Of a stretch of 64,000 bases of DNA, positions 32,830 to 42,120 are shown piece by piece. The number at the start of each line of letters is the position of its first letter. The stretch's first letter is position 1. The notes under the pieces are model-generated. The model was not told where the DNA came from, did not search any database, and saw only the letters and a list, made by a program, of their open reading frames with translations. Both the position numbers and the translations under genes were made by a program. Source of the stretch: JAJFUE01 sp041687335 (GTDB taxonomy: Bacteria; Sumerlaeota; Sumerlaeia; MVZB01); assembly GCA_041687335.1 (NCBI GenBank), contig JAWLCE010000013.1, positions 45,352 to 109,351 on the forward strand, read 5' to 3'.

Positions 32830-35382
32830 TCAGAAAGGCAGGAGATCGTCTTCCTCCGGCGCGCTCGTCGGCACATTCCTCCCGGGCCCAAGCCGCCAGA
32901 AGGTGTAGCACTTGAGCGCCATGTGATCCGAATATTGCTGGCGCCACACCTGCTTGGTCCCGAGGACGATGTGGTAATCCTCGATTTCCAATTCACTGGC
33001 GCCTTTGAGGGCCCTGGACAATACAGCGCCCACCCGCCGTTTACCGGCATCCTCATTCCACTGGCGCAGGCCGGGCACGGGGATGTCATTCTCTTCGGCC
33101 AGCTCGTAGATCTCCGAGGCGATGAACTCCTGGCCCAGCTTGCCGAGCTCCTCGATGCGTGCCGCGATGGCGCGGATGAAGCCCTTGCCGGGGTCGCTCA
33201 CGCGCTCACGGGCTTCCTCGTGGCCATCGAGCAGCGGCGCCGCCCCGAACAGGTTCTGCACGATCCAGTCCAGGCAACACGCCCAGTCGCGGAAGTCGTG
33301 CCGCGACTCCCGAGTGCGCGGCTTGCCGGCGGCCAACCAGGCCCGGACAACGGCGAACACGCAGCCGAGGTAGTAGGGCTGCTGGGCGCGCACGTGGGCC
33401 AGTAGGTCCCCCTCGGGATATTCGCGAAAGGCGGCCTCCTGCGGGCGTTTGCGGATGCGCACGATCGAGGAGCGATTGGCGAAGTCGCGCGTGGTCTCGA
33501 AGCCGTTGGACGAGACGAAGATGAAGAACCGCGTGGGATCGATCATCATCTCGCCCTTGTGCGGCACGCGCACCGGGAAGGCCCGCTCAGAGGTCATAAA
33601 GGCTTCAAGGTTGGGCGAGTCGAGCTTGCCGCGCAGGTTGTCCATCTGGATGAACGGGCGCCCCTCCGACAGCCGCGCCGACAGCGACTCGTCGAACGAA
33701 CCGACGCCGCCCATCTGGCGCTGCGTAATGAGGCGCGGGGTCTCGTTGTAGATTGCCGCGATGACCTTCTGGCGGTAGGTCTTGCCCGACTGGCTGGCGT
33801 TGGCCTCGGCCACGTCGCAGGGCACGAGGCCCAGCATGCCGCCCAGCCGGAGCGCCGGCGTGATGAATGAGGCAAGTGCCCGGCTGCGATCGCCGGGGCA
33901 GACAAAATCGAAGTCCTCGAGCAGACCGGCGAGGGCTTGCGTGGCCTCCGCGAGCGGCACCTCGGGCGGCTTCTCGCCCGAGGCGATGAACCAGCCGGTC
34001 TTGGGGTCATAGCCCTTGCCCAGGATGCGCCCCTCGGGATCGATGAGCGGACAGCCGGAGATCCCGGCGATGGCCGGCAGGTCATGGCGCGCTTCGAGCG
34101 TTTCCATGAGCGCCCGCGCCGTGTCGCCGGGGCAGACCGTCGGCTTGAGGATCAGGCTGTCGTTGGGCCCGGCCCGGTAGACGACGACCTCGAAGTGCCG
34201 CTCGATGCGCGAGCGGAAGGCGTCCGCGTTCAGGATGCACAGGGCCGGCTCGCCATCCTGATTGGCGATCTCCACCATCTTGCCGCCGCGCTGAAAGCAC
34301 ACATGCTTGGGCGCCAGGACCGGGAACAGCATCCGCGCCGTGTCGCTGAGGCGCTCCCCGTGCGCCTCGTTGGGCAGGATCAGCGGCGTGAGGCCATTCT
34401 GGAACCGCGGCGCCCCCTTCTCATTGTCTCGGATGATGAACAGCGAGGCATCACGCACGAGCGCCGCCAGCGCCTCCCGGGGATTCTTCTCTCGGCGTAG
34501 GCGCTTGTCGAGGTCCAGGTCATCTGCCGGCGCGAACCGCACCGCGCAGCGAGCGTTGGCCAATGCCCGCCCCACTCGCTCCAGCCATTTGCGCCCATAC
34601 TCGTCGGGGTCGGGGAACAGCACGACCTCTCGCCGGGCGAGAATCTTCTGGAGGGCTGAGATGGCCTTTCTGGGGACGCTACACCCAGGCGTCGCGACCA
34701 CTGCGGCGAAACCCGCCGACAGAGCCGCACACGCATCCGCCTCGCCTTCGACCACCAGCACCGGCCCCTGCTCCGGCAAGGGCCAGGGACACAGCAGGGC
34801 ACTCTCACTATCCTTGACCGCCAGCGCCTTGTTGCCGTTGGAAAAGGGCTTGCCGTCGCTTCGCCGCCGCCGAAACCCGACGACGGCTCCCGTGCCGTCC
34901 CGCAACGGAAAGAGCACCTCCCGCGGCGCCTGGGCGTTGCGGGACTCCGCGCCCAGGGCCCGAATGGCTTCAGGGCGCCAACCGCGCACCTGAGCCAGTT
35001 GCTCGATGGCATCGAGCGGAAAACCTTCGCCCGATACCGTCCCAGTGGGCGGAGAACCTCCGCCCGCCGTCATTGGGGTGGCCTGCTGTGGCCGATCGAG
35101 CAGAGCCTCGAGCGGGCGATTCAGCACGAACGCCACCGCCTCCTTGAACGTGCTGCCGCGGACCTTGCGAACCAGCGCGATCGGATCGAGATTCTCGCCG
35201 GTGCCGTAGTCAAAGAAGATGTTCTTGTCGCCGCCCAGCTGGCATGAGGGCTTGCGGTCTTCGCGAAACAGCGACGAGAACGCGGCCCCCTCGCGCACAT
35301 CCGGCAGCCCCAGCCGCAGCCAGACGGAACGGACAGGGACCTGCCGCGCGCGCTGGATATGTTCATCCTTGATCCGTGCCAT
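32830..35382 (-). CDS. Replication primase-helicase (CHC2/TOPRIM + SF3-like ATPase)
   Basis: 850 residues. The N-terminus (GAAFSSLFREDRKPSCQ) resembles the CHC2-type primase entry domain. TOPRIM motifs follow: VLVVEGEADACAAL (about 208-221) and VVLFPDPDEYGRKW (about 253-266). A C-terminal helicase ATPase has Walker A NASQSGKT (528-535) and RFFIFVSSNG as a sensor-like segment. It would prime and unwind the phage origin. It begins 9 bp after the RecD2-like gene and ends next to the candidate origin. Confidence 0.85.
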   Translation of the reverse strand: MARIKDEHIQRARQVPVRSVWLRLGLPDVREGAAFSSLFREDRKPSCQLGGDKNIFFDYGTGENLDPIALVRKVRGSTFKEAVAFVLNRPLEALLDRPQQATPMTAGGGSPPTGTVSGEGFPLDAIEQLAQVRGWRPEAIRALGAESRNAQAPREVLFPLRDGTGAVVGFRRRRSDGKPFSNGNKALAVKDSESALLCPWPLPEQGPVLVVEGEADACAALSAGFAAVVATPGCSVPRKAISALQKILARREVVLFPDPDEYGRKWLERVGRALANARCAVRFAPADDLDLDKRLRREKNPREALAALVRDASLFIIRDNEKGAPRFQNGLTPLILPNEAHGERLSDTARMLFPVLAPKHVCFQRGGKMVEIANQDGEPALCILNADAFRSRIERHFEVVVYRAGPNDSLILKPTVCPGDTARALMETLEARHDLPAIAGISGCPLIDPEGRILGKGYDPKTGWFIASGEKPPEVPLAEATQALAGLLEDFDFVCPGDRSRALASFITPALRLGGMLGLVPCDVAEANASQSGKTYRQKVIAAIYNETPRLITQRQMGGVGSFDESLSARLSEGRPFIQMDNLRGKLDSPNLEAFMTSERAFPVRVPHKGEMMIDPTRFFIFVSSNGFETTRDFANRSSIVRIRKRPQEAAFREYPEGDLLAHVRAQQPYYLGCVFAVVRAWLAAGKPRTRESRHDFRDWACCLDWIVQNLFGAAPLLDGHEEARERVSDPGKGFIRAIAARIEELGKLGQEFIASEIYELAEENDIPVPGLRQWNEDAGKRRVGAVLSRALKGASELEIEDYHIVLGTKQVWRQQYSDHMALKCYTFWRLGPGRNVPTSAPEEDDLLPF

Positions 35383-35391
35383 GGCTGAGGA

Positions 35392-37626
35392 TCAACCTCT
35401 CGCCGCGGGCACAAGATCCTCGATCGCAAGCCAGCTTGACAACCGGGTCGAGCTGGCGATCCGCAACGACTGCGACAGGAACGTCTTGCGGCTGTCGACC
35501 TGCACCTTCTCGGCGCAGTTGCGCACGCCCCAGCGGTCGCCGAGGATGATCGCGGATTGCTTGGCGCGGGTGACGCCGGTGTAGAACAGGTTGCGGTGGT
35601 GCATGAACGAGTGCGACTTGTGGATCACAACAATGGCGCACGGGAACTCGCTGCCCTGGGCCTTGTGGATCGAGATCGCATAGGCCAGCTGAATGTCGCC
35701 GAGCCCCTCGTCCCCCTTCCGCAAAATGATCTCGTCCCCGTCGAAGCTGAACACATGCGCCCCGTCCGTCACTTCCTTCACGAACCCGACGGCGCCGTTC
35801 ATCACGCCCAGGTCATAGTTGTTGCGCGTCTGGATCACCTTGTCGCCCTTGAGCAGCGGCGGCCGGCGGTTGGGCACGCGCGGCGGCACCTCGACGCCAA
35901 ACAGCTTGCGCTGCACCAGCCGCTGGAGATCCTCGTTGAGCGCCTGCGTGCCGAGCTGGCCCTTGTGCGTCGGCGTCAGCACCTGCACGTCGCGCAGCAG
36001 GTCAAAGCCCAGCTTTTCCGCGAGGATGTTCTCGAACATCTCGCGCAGACACCCGCTCACGCCCGAGGGGTCGGTGAATTGATCGACCAGATACCAGTCG
36101 GCCCGGCCGTCGCTGCGTTTGCCAGCCGTCCGACGCACCTCGCCGGCCAAAATGGCGGTCGAGTTCTCCTTGAGCAGCCCCGCCTGGCGCACACAGCGGT
36201 CGAGAATCGTGGTTGGCACCGCCCGCGACTGCACAAGATCACGCAGCAGGTTGCCGGCGCCCACCGGCGGGAGCTGGTTGTGATCGCCCACCAGCACCAC
36301 CGCGGTTCTCTCCAGCTCGATAGCCTCGAACAGGTGCCACGCCAGCGGGACATCGATCATCGAGACCTCGTCAACAATCAGCACGTCGGCATCGATCGGA
36401 TCGTCGGCACCCTTGGCAAAGGCAGTCCCGTCGTAGCCCAGCAGGCGATGGATGGTGCCGGCCTCGCGTCCACTGGTCTCCTGCATGCGCTTGGCGGCCT
36501 TGCCGGTCGGCGCGGCGAGCACCACCTTGAGCCCGGCCGCCTCGCAGATCGCCGTGAGCGTCGCGATGGTGTAGGTCTTGCCCGTCCCCGCCCCGCCCGA
36601 GATCAGGCTGATGCGGCTGGTCAGCGCCACCATGACCGCCGCGCGCTGCTTTTCATTGAGCGGCTCGAGCTGTGGGAGCTCAGCAGTCCCGGCTTGGTTG
36701 ATCAGCCCGGCGTGGGGGTTGCCGGCTCCCGCTTGAGCAAAGACGGCCGTCAGGTCGCTTTCCATCTGGTGGATGTATGGCAAGGCAATCACGAAGCGCC
36801 CGCCCAGGTCGGTGCACGCCAGACATTCATCCCGGACCAGCGCATCGAGCTCGGCCTCGATCCGCTCCCGGCTATCGAGGCAGTCCATGATGAGCAACAG
36901 GTTCGCCCGCTCGACCAGATCCTCCAGCTCGACCCAGCAGTCGCCCTGCCCGAGCGCCTCGTGGATACAATGGAGGATCCCGGCGCGGATGCGCGGCGCG
37001 TGTTCTTTTGATGTGCCCATCTGGCGCGCGATCTGGTCGATCTTCTTGAAGCCGATCTTCTTGATCTCGCGCATCAGGCGGTAGGGGTCATTCTGGAGGA
37101 TCGCCAACGCGTTATTGCCCAGCTTGTCGACCAGCGTCGTCACCTGGTGGTGCGTCAGGCCGAAGGCCGAGAGCCAGGTCATCGTCGCGTTGAAATGCCG
37201 CGACCTGAGCCAGACTTCCCGCAGCTTCTCGATTGCCGGGAGCGGCACCCGCGCGGCCTGGGCCATCAGCTCCGGGGAGTCCAGCAGCGTGGCCTCGAAG
37301 TTCTCACCGAACGCCTCGGTGAGCTTCGCCGCCCGCATCGGCCCGATCCCCTTGACCTCGGGGTGGTTGGCGATGAACTGCGCCAGCCCCTCAGCCCCCG
37401 CGGGCATCTCGATCTCGACCCCCTCCACCTTGAACTGGCGCCCGTAGTCCGGATGCGTCTCCCAACTCCCGGCAAGCGCGATCTGCTGCCCCTCGATCGC
37501 GAATAGACTGCCGGCGAACGAATGCGACCGCCCATCCGCCCCCCGCAGCCGCCCCGCCGAAAACTTCGGCCCGGCATAGAAGACCTTTTCGATTGTGCCC
37601 CGCAATTTTTCCATGCTACGTTGCAT
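35392..37626 (-). CDS. RecD2-like SF1B DNA helicase
   Basis: 744 residues. An N-terminal OB-like and helix-hairpin-helix region (VKGIGPMRAAKLTEAFGENF; KKIGFKKIDQIARQMG) is followed by helicase motifs: Walker A SGGAGTGKT (343-351), LIVDEVSM (about 410-417), GDHNQLPPVG and YAISIHKAQGSEF (motif V/VI area), the standard RecD2/TraA order. Likely a 5'-3' helicase for recombination-dependent replication. The ATG at 37626 has AGAGGA upstream. First gene after promoter copy f. Confidence 0.9.
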   Translation of the reverse strand: MQRSMEKLRGTIEKVFYAGPKFSAGRLRGADGRSHSFAGSLFAIEGQQIALAGSWETHPDYGRQFKVEGVEIEMPAGAEGLAQFIANHPEVKGIGPMRAAKLTEAFGENFEATLLDSPELMAQAARVPLPAIEKLREVWLRSRHFNATMTWLSAFGLTHHQVTTLVDKLGNNALAILQNDPYRLMREIKKIGFKKIDQIARQMGTSKEHAPRIRAGILHCIHEALGQGDCWVELEDLVERANLLLIMDCLDSRERIEAELDALVRDECLACTDLGGRFVIALPYIHQMESDLTAVFAQAGAGNPHAGLINQAGTAELPQLEPLNEKQRAAVMVALTSRISLISGGAGTGKTYTIATLTAICEAAGLKVVLAAPTGKAAKRMQETSGREAGTIHRLLGYDGTAFAKGADDPIDADVLIVDEVSMIDVPLAWHLFEAIELERTAVVLVGDHNQLPPVGAGNLLRDLVQSRAVPTTILDRCVRQAGLLKENSTAILAGEVRRTAGKRSDGRADWYLVDQFTDPSGVSGCLREMFENILAEKLGFDLLRDVQVLTPTHKGQLGTQALNEDLQRLVQRKLFGVEVPPRVPNRRPPLLKGDKVIQTRNNYDLGVMNGAVGFVKEVTDGAHVFSFDGDEIILRKGDEGLGDIQLAYAISIHKAQGSEFPCAIVVIHKSHSFMHHRNLFYTGVTRAKQSAIILGDRWGVRNCAEKVQVDSRKTFLSQSLRIASSTRLSSWLAIEDLVPAARG

Positions 37627-37687
37627 CTGCTTTCCTCTCGGTTGTTTCCACGAGGCGACAGCGCCAACCCAGCGCCGGCCTCCACTT

Positions 37688-37717
37688 GTTACATACCGTG
37701 AGGATGGGAAAAGTGTC
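37688..37717 (-). promoter_or_regulatory. Phage 30-bp promoter element, copy f (replication operon)
   Basis: Minus strand: GACACTTT, 12 bases, GGTATGTAAC, 61 bp before the helicase start. It abuts the plus-strand fibronectin-fragment island. Confidence 0.82.
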
Positions 37718-37739
37718 GGGTAGGAGCACAGCGTCTCAT

Positions 37740-38009
37740 GCTCAAGTCCGCAGCCTCGAAGCCCCGCGAGAAGGCGAAGGCTGGGTCTTCCTCGACTGGA
37801 AGGAACCCGTGGACGGCGGCGCGGTCGCCGCGTACAAAATCCAGCGCCGCCTTCGCCCCGACGGCCCCTGGTCCGACGCCGGAATGGCCATCGAAAGCGA
37901 AATCACGCTCACCAATCAGGAGCGCGGCAAGGAATGGGAATACCGCTTCCTCGCCGTCAACAAAGCCGGCGAAGGCGAATCCAGCAACACCGTCATGGCG
38001 GTGTTGTAG
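37740..38009 (+). pseudogene. Truncated fibronectin type III domain gene (copy 2)
   Basis: Encodes AQVRSLEAPREGEGW, then FLDWKEPVDGGAVAAYKIQR, and ends SSNTVMAVL. This is the same C-terminal fibronectin III segment as 16421-16684, beginning slightly earlier. The frame stays open upstream through the promoter to an ATG at 37704, but there is no ribosome site and the N-terminal part of the family is missing. The last 90 bp are nearly identical to copy 1. It marks the upstream end of the plus-strand island 37.7-40.4 kb. Confidence 0.72.
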
Positions 38010-38097
38010 GGATCATGGAATGGCGATTCATCGGCAAGTACCATCGTATACCAATAGTAGAACGCAACATGCTGGGAAAAATAAGGAGCAATTTCAA

Positions 38098-38496
38098 ATG
38101 TGCAATGCCACCAATCATACAGTTGAAGATGCCCAAGGCCAGGCAGTCCGAGTAACCATCAACCATTCCCATTATCAAGCTGTCCAATACGACTTCTACA
38201 TACCAGTCTCCATTTGGGATGCAACTCGCACACAGACATTCCTTGAGCGGCTATTGTCACTTCAATCAGGGGCAACTGTGTTCAACGGGCTGACTGGGGT
38301 TTGGCGGGGGGATCAGGAGGAGACGCGAATCTATCGCATGATTTTGCGTGCTGATCAATTCGATAGAAACAATATCCGGACAGCTTTTCAGAATGAAGTC
38401 GGGAGTTTGATGGCCGATTTGAGCGTGACATCATTGAGACAAGAGGCGGTCTTATTTACCGAAACAGCGATCGCTTTGAGTCTTTCTCAAGCGTAA
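38098..38496 (+). CDS. Hypothetical protein of the glycosidase island
   Basis: 132 residues with AAGGAG upstream of the ATG. Contains VRVTINHSHYQAVQYDFYIP and GATVFNGLTGVWRGDQEETR, RIYRMILRADQF. It looks like a soluble alpha/beta protein with no signal peptide. Not recognised. Markedly lower GC than the phage genes. 31 bp upstream of the glycosidase-like gene. Confidence 0.55.
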   Translation: MCNATNHTVEDAQGQAVRVTINHSHYQAVQYDFYIPVSIWDATRTQTFLERLLSLQSGATVFNGLTGVWRGDQEETRIYRMILRADQFDRNNIRTAFQNEVGSLMADLSVTSLRQEAVLFTETAIALSLSQA

Positions 38497-38527
38497 ATGA
38501 GAATACGAACAAGGGTCTGGATATGCG

Positions 38528-40366
38528 ATGATGAGATACACACAAAAACGAACATGTTCTATTGTTAGATGGCTATGCGTATTCTTTGTGACTACCTGTG
38601 GGACGAATCAGATGGCATTTGGATCACAAACTGTAGTTACTCCAATCCAGCCTGTTGAAGATGGTCCCTTCAAAATAGTCACAATTTTGGGCAGTTCTTA
38701 TTATCAAGTGCTCGATTTCAATGGTGAGCCTGCGCATTATATTTACTTTGACGTGCCTGATTCATTTGTTGTCTCTGGCCAGCCGCTTTTTGTGCAGGTT
38801 TTTTATCGAGAGTATGGCAATGGCTCACTTGGTTTGGAGTATGACAGCAGCCACAGTGAAGGCACGGCTTTGCAGCAAATATATTGGCCTTCCGAGGAAT
38901 CGTACGGCACATTCTGCTCCAACGGGAGGGGCGAGCGGCAGGCGGTATTCATGGTTCAGAAACCCCGGTTTCAAGGCAACCAGAACGGCGGAGCAGATTG
39001 CCGCCTTTTCGGATTCTTTGGCCAAGAACGCCTAACCATTAGAAGCATGATCTTGTGGACAACTCCGCCGCCGTTTTTCTCCGAGAATTCTGTCAAGCCT
39101 TGGCTGCAAGAATACTCTGGCCCAACGCGTAATGACATAGATCGCACAACGATTGATGGTAAAGTTCTTTGTGGCTATCAGGGATGGTTTAATACTCCGA
39201 ATGATGGAGCAGAGATGGGTTACCGACATTGGAGTAGAGACCCATATGGTGTTGCGCCGGGTACAATCACTGTTGATTATTGGCCTGATGTATCCGAATA
39301 TGATCCGACCGATCTTTACCAAGTCAATGGCATGACGCATCCTGACGGACAACCTTCCTATCTCTACAGCGCTTTTCGAAAAGGACCTGTACTCAAACAC
39401 TTTCAGTGGATGCGTCAGTACGGCATTGACGGGGTGTTCCTGAGCCGTTTTATATCTGAAACTGTATATCCGCAGACTTTTCGCCATATCAATATGGTGC
39501 TGGCCCACGTGCGAGAGGGATGTCACCTTGAAGGGCGAATATGGGCGATCATGTATGATGTTTCAGGCTCATGGGAGAATATGGGACCCGCTGATGTCAT
39601 CAACGATTGGAAATTCCTCTGCGATCAAGTGAAGATCCGCCAGGATACACGATATCTTTACGATAACGGCAAACCTGTCGTTCTCCTTTGGGGCTTTGGC
39701 TTTACTGACCGCAATTGGACAGCTCAGCAGGCAGCAGAGGTCATAGAATTTTTTAAAAACGATCCTGCTTATGGAGATGTGATGTTGATTGGCGGTGTAG
39801 ATCCCTACTGGAGAACGCTAACCGGTGGATCAAAAACAGAGCCGGAGTGGGCAGCAGTCTACCGATCTTTTGATGCAATCAGCACATGGGATGCTGGTCG
39901 ATATATTGATTTTTCATCTCTGGCGCACTTTCAGGAAAATGTCTGGGCACAAGATATAGATCATCTCAACACATTGGGAAAGGGATACATGCCTACAGTC
40001 TTTCCGGGCTTTTCTTGGGATAACCTAAATAATTATTCACCCGGTCAATCCAAAATCCCTCGAATGGGCGGCGAATTCCTGTGGAAGCAGTTTTACTACT
40101 TGAAATCCCTAGGGGTCAAATCGGTATTTGTCGGCATGTTCGACGAAGTTGATGAAGGAACGGCCATTTACAAAGTAAGCGATCAGCCCCCTGTGGAGAA
40201 TTATTTCTTAACTTATGAGGGGAAACCGAAGGATTGGTATCTTAAAATAACTGGGACGGCAACAATGATGATGCGCGATCAAATTCCATTGACCGATGCT
40301 GTTCCTCCAAATATGCCTTTCCCAATAAATGAAACCAATTCTCGAATGTGGACTGTTTATAAATAG
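38528..40366 (+). CDS. Secreted GH71/GH99-like glycoside hydrolase
   Basis: 612 residues with an N-terminal signal-like segment (SIVRWLCVFFVTTCG). Residues about 45-190 form a beta-rich domain. From residue 208 the sequence VLCGYQGWFNTPNDGAEMGY, YWPDVSEYDP, then LKHFQWMRQYGIDGVFLSRF follows the TIM-barrel pattern of GH71/GH99 endo-mannanase/mannosidase-like and related xylosidase-like proteins. Acidic candidates occur in MFDEVDEGTAIYK near residue 540. It is probably exported to act on alpha-mannan or other polysaccharide. It is the most AT-rich long gene in the prophage, a clear recent acquisition and a metabolic cargo candidate. Confidence 0.75.
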   Translation: MMRYTQKRTCSIVRWLCVFFVTTCGTNQMAFGSQTVVTPIQPVEDGPFKIVTILGSSYYQVLDFNGEPAHYIYFDVPDSFVVSGQPLFVQVFYREYGNGSLGLEYDSSHSEGTALQQIYWPSEESYGTFCSNGRGERQAVFMVQKPRFQGNQNGGADCRLFGFFGQERLTIRSMILWTTPPPFFSENSVKPWLQEYSGPTRNDIDRTTIDGKVLCGYQGWFNTPNDGAEMGYRHWSRDPYGVAPGTITVDYWPDVSEYDPTDLYQVNGMTHPDGQPSYLYSAFRKGPVLKHFQWMRQYGIDGVFLSRFISETVYPQTFRHINMVLAHVREGCHLEGRIWAIMYDVSGSWENMGPADVINDWKFLCDQVKIRQDTRYLYDNGKPVVLLWGFGFTDRNWTAQQAAEVIEFFKNDPAYGDVMLIGGVDPYWRTLTGGSKTEPEWAAVYRSFDAISTWDAGRYIDFSSLAHFQENVWAQDIDHLNTLGKGYMPTVFPGFSWDNLNNYSPGQSKIPRMGGEFLWKQFYYLKSLGVKSVFVGMFDEVDEGTAIYKVSDQPPVENYFLTYEGKPKDWYLKITGTATMMMRDQIPLTDAVPPNMPFPINETNSRMWTVYK

Positions 40367-40405
40367 ACTGCTTTCTGGGATCTTTGTGTCCTTTGGCGCC
40401 CAGCC

Positions 40406-40855
40406 TCACCCAAGGTCGGGTTCGATGATGGCCCGCGCGCAGCGTTCGAGGTATGACTCGACGAACTGTCTGGCGGTCTGCCGGTCGCCGCAGAAGTAAA
40501 CCGGCACGCCCCAATCCACGCAGATCGAGATGGCCGCGCCGAAGACCGCGTTGGGATGCGCTCCAGTCCCGTAGACTCCGTCCAACACATCGCGCATCGA
40601 TCCCTCGACAACGACACAGGCGAATTCGCGGGCGGCCAGTTTCTTCAGTTCCTCGTGGAACCGGCGGCGCGAGCGGATGACGGTCTGGACGAAGTCCGCG
40701 AGGGACTTACGTTCGACCGCCACCCGCTCCTCGTGGCCCACCAGCGAGTAATCGCCCGCAGGCAGGGCCTTGCGCACGACTACGAATCGCTGCGGGTCGA
40801 ACGAGTAAGGCTCCTGTTCCCGCGTGTCGACGACGATGGGGATCAGCTTCTCCAT
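40406..40855 (-). CDS. ERCC4-domain (XPF-type) nuclease
   Basis: 149 residues. The catalytic pattern of the XPF/ERCC4 family is intact: IVVDTREQEPY (Asp10), VAVERKSLADF (Glu48, Arg49, Lys50, Asp54), then SRRRFHEELKKL. Likely processes branched or flap DNA during phage recombination and repair. Its start overlaps the upstream stop (TGATG). Last gene of the recombination operon driven by promoter copy g. Confidence 0.88.
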   Translation of the reverse strand: MEKLIPIVVDTREQEPYSFDPQRFVVVRKALPAGDYSLVGHEERVAVERKSLADFVQTVIRSRRRFHEELKKLAAREFACVVVEGSMRDVLDGVYGTGAHPNAVFGAAISICVDWGVPVYFCGDRQTARQFVESYLERCARAIIEPDLG

Positions 40856-41346
40856 CAGAACGGCAGGACATCCTCCGATCCGCCATGCGCCCCGCGACCG
40901 GCGGCGAGTTCGGGCGGCACGTCGATCTCGATGCGGCGGTTGAGGTAGACGTTGACGAACTCGCCATTGGTCTTTTTCTGGACCTCGAGCGTCACGTCGA
41001 GCAGCTCGCCGAGGCGATGGGGCAGCTCGGAGAGCTTCAGGCCGGCGACGTCCATGCCGCAGGTAGCCAGGTCGCTCTTGAGCCACTTCACGTTCTCGGG
41101 GCTGGCGATGACATTGTTGCGGAACAGGTAGCGCCCCATGCAGCGCGGCCCGAGGATCTTGAGCTGCCATTTGAGCATCGGCGAGCCGGTCTGCTTGGAC
41201 CGTGCCATCTCCACCCGGTCCACCAGCACCTGATACTTGCCGTCGGGCGGCTCCTCGAACTTCTTCTCGACGGGAGCCTCGGCGAAGTCATCGTCAAACT
41301 GCGCCAGATCGACCATCTCGACCTCGCCGGAATGATTGGTATCCAT
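40855..41346 (-). CDS. DUF669-like phage protein, probable ssDNA-binding partner
   Basis: 163 residues. PPDGKYQVLVDRVEMARSKQ then TGSPMLKWQLKILGPRCMGR and YLFRNNVIASPENVKWLKSD match the DUF669 type commonly encoded beside phage recombinases. The tail is acidic and ends EDVLPF, like SSB-type C-termini that recruit partners. It lies between the RecA/Sak4-like ATPase and the ERCC4 nuclease. Confidence 0.8.
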   Translation of the reverse strand: MDTNHSGEVEMVDLAQFDDDFAEAPVEKKFEEPPDGKYQVLVDRVEMARSKQTGSPMLKWQLKILGPRCMGRYLFRNNVIASPENVKWLKSDLATCGMDVAGLKLSELPHRLGELLDVTLEVQKKTNGEFVNVYLNRRIEIDVPPELAAGRGAHGGSEDVLPF

Positions 41347-41358
41347 GAGCTTTTCTCC

Positions 41359-42102
41359 TTACTTGGTCTTGGCCGCGCCGGCGCCGGCCGGGGCCGCATT
41401 GGGTTTCGGGGTTTCGAAGGCCTTGGCGAAGGCCTGGTAGTTGAGGTCCAGCACCTCGGGCAGGCAGCCGAAGCGGTCACCGGCGTCATAGTTGGGGCTG
41501 GGCTTGGTGCGCACGACGCGGCGGTATCGCTTGGTCCCATCCTCGGCCGGCTCGACCTGCACGTCGCAGTAGAGGATGATGTCCACCAGCCCGATGACGA
41601 TCTGGCGGAAGGACTCGGAGAGCGTCGGCACCGTGCGCGTGATCGTGCCGGTGCGCGTCTCAAGGTCGCGGTCCTGGCTGTGGCTGATCAGGATCAGCCC
41701 GTAGGGCAGGTGCGCGAGCTTGGTCAGCACGCGGTAGATCTCGTTTTTGATCAGCCCGTAGACCTTGCCGTGCGAGCCGTCGGATTCGTGCTCGATCCCC
41801 CGCTTTTGGCAGATGTGGTCGGCGCAGAGCCGATAGAGGATGTCGATCGTGTCGATGACGACCGTCTTGAACGGGTGCTTGCCCTTGGCGAGCTCGGCAC
41901 AGGCTTCGAGGAAGTCCGGCCAGCTGCCGATCGGCTGCTGGTAAACCTCCAGCGCGTTCAGGCCCGGCTCGGTGGCCAGGAAGATGGCGTCGGGCGCCTG
42001 CGAGGCGAAGGTCGATTTCCCGATCTTCGACGGCCCGTAGAGCAGGATCGAGACGTCGGCAAGCGAGCGCTTGGGCGGCGTCTTGGCGGTCGGTAGTGGC
42101 AT
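41359..42102 (-). CDS. RecA/Sak4-like ATPase (phage nucleotide-binding recombinase)
   Basis: 247 residues from the ATG at 42102, with AAGGGAG 8 nt upstream. Walker A is GPSKIGKST (23-31), Walker B-like FKTVVIDTID, and LILISHSQDRD follows as in the AAA_24/Sak4 family of phage single-strand annealing ATPases. The C-terminus is Ala/Pro/Lys-rich. Expected to act with the DUF669 protein and the Cas4-like nuclease in homologous recombination. Confidence 0.85.
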   Translation of the reverse strand: MPLPTAKTPPKRSLADVSILLYGPSKIGKSTFASQAPDAIFLATEPGLNALEVYQQPIGSWPDFLEACAELAKGKHPFKTVVIDTIDILYRLCADHICQKRGIEHESDGSHGKVYGLIKNEIYRVLTKLAHLPYGLILISHSQDRDLETRTGTITRTVPTLSESFRQIVIGLVDIILYCDVQVEPAEDGTKRYRRVVRTKPSPNYDAGDRFGCLPEVLDLNYQAFAKAFETPKPNAAPAGAGAAKTK

Positions 42103-42120
42103 GGATAATACTCCCTTCAT

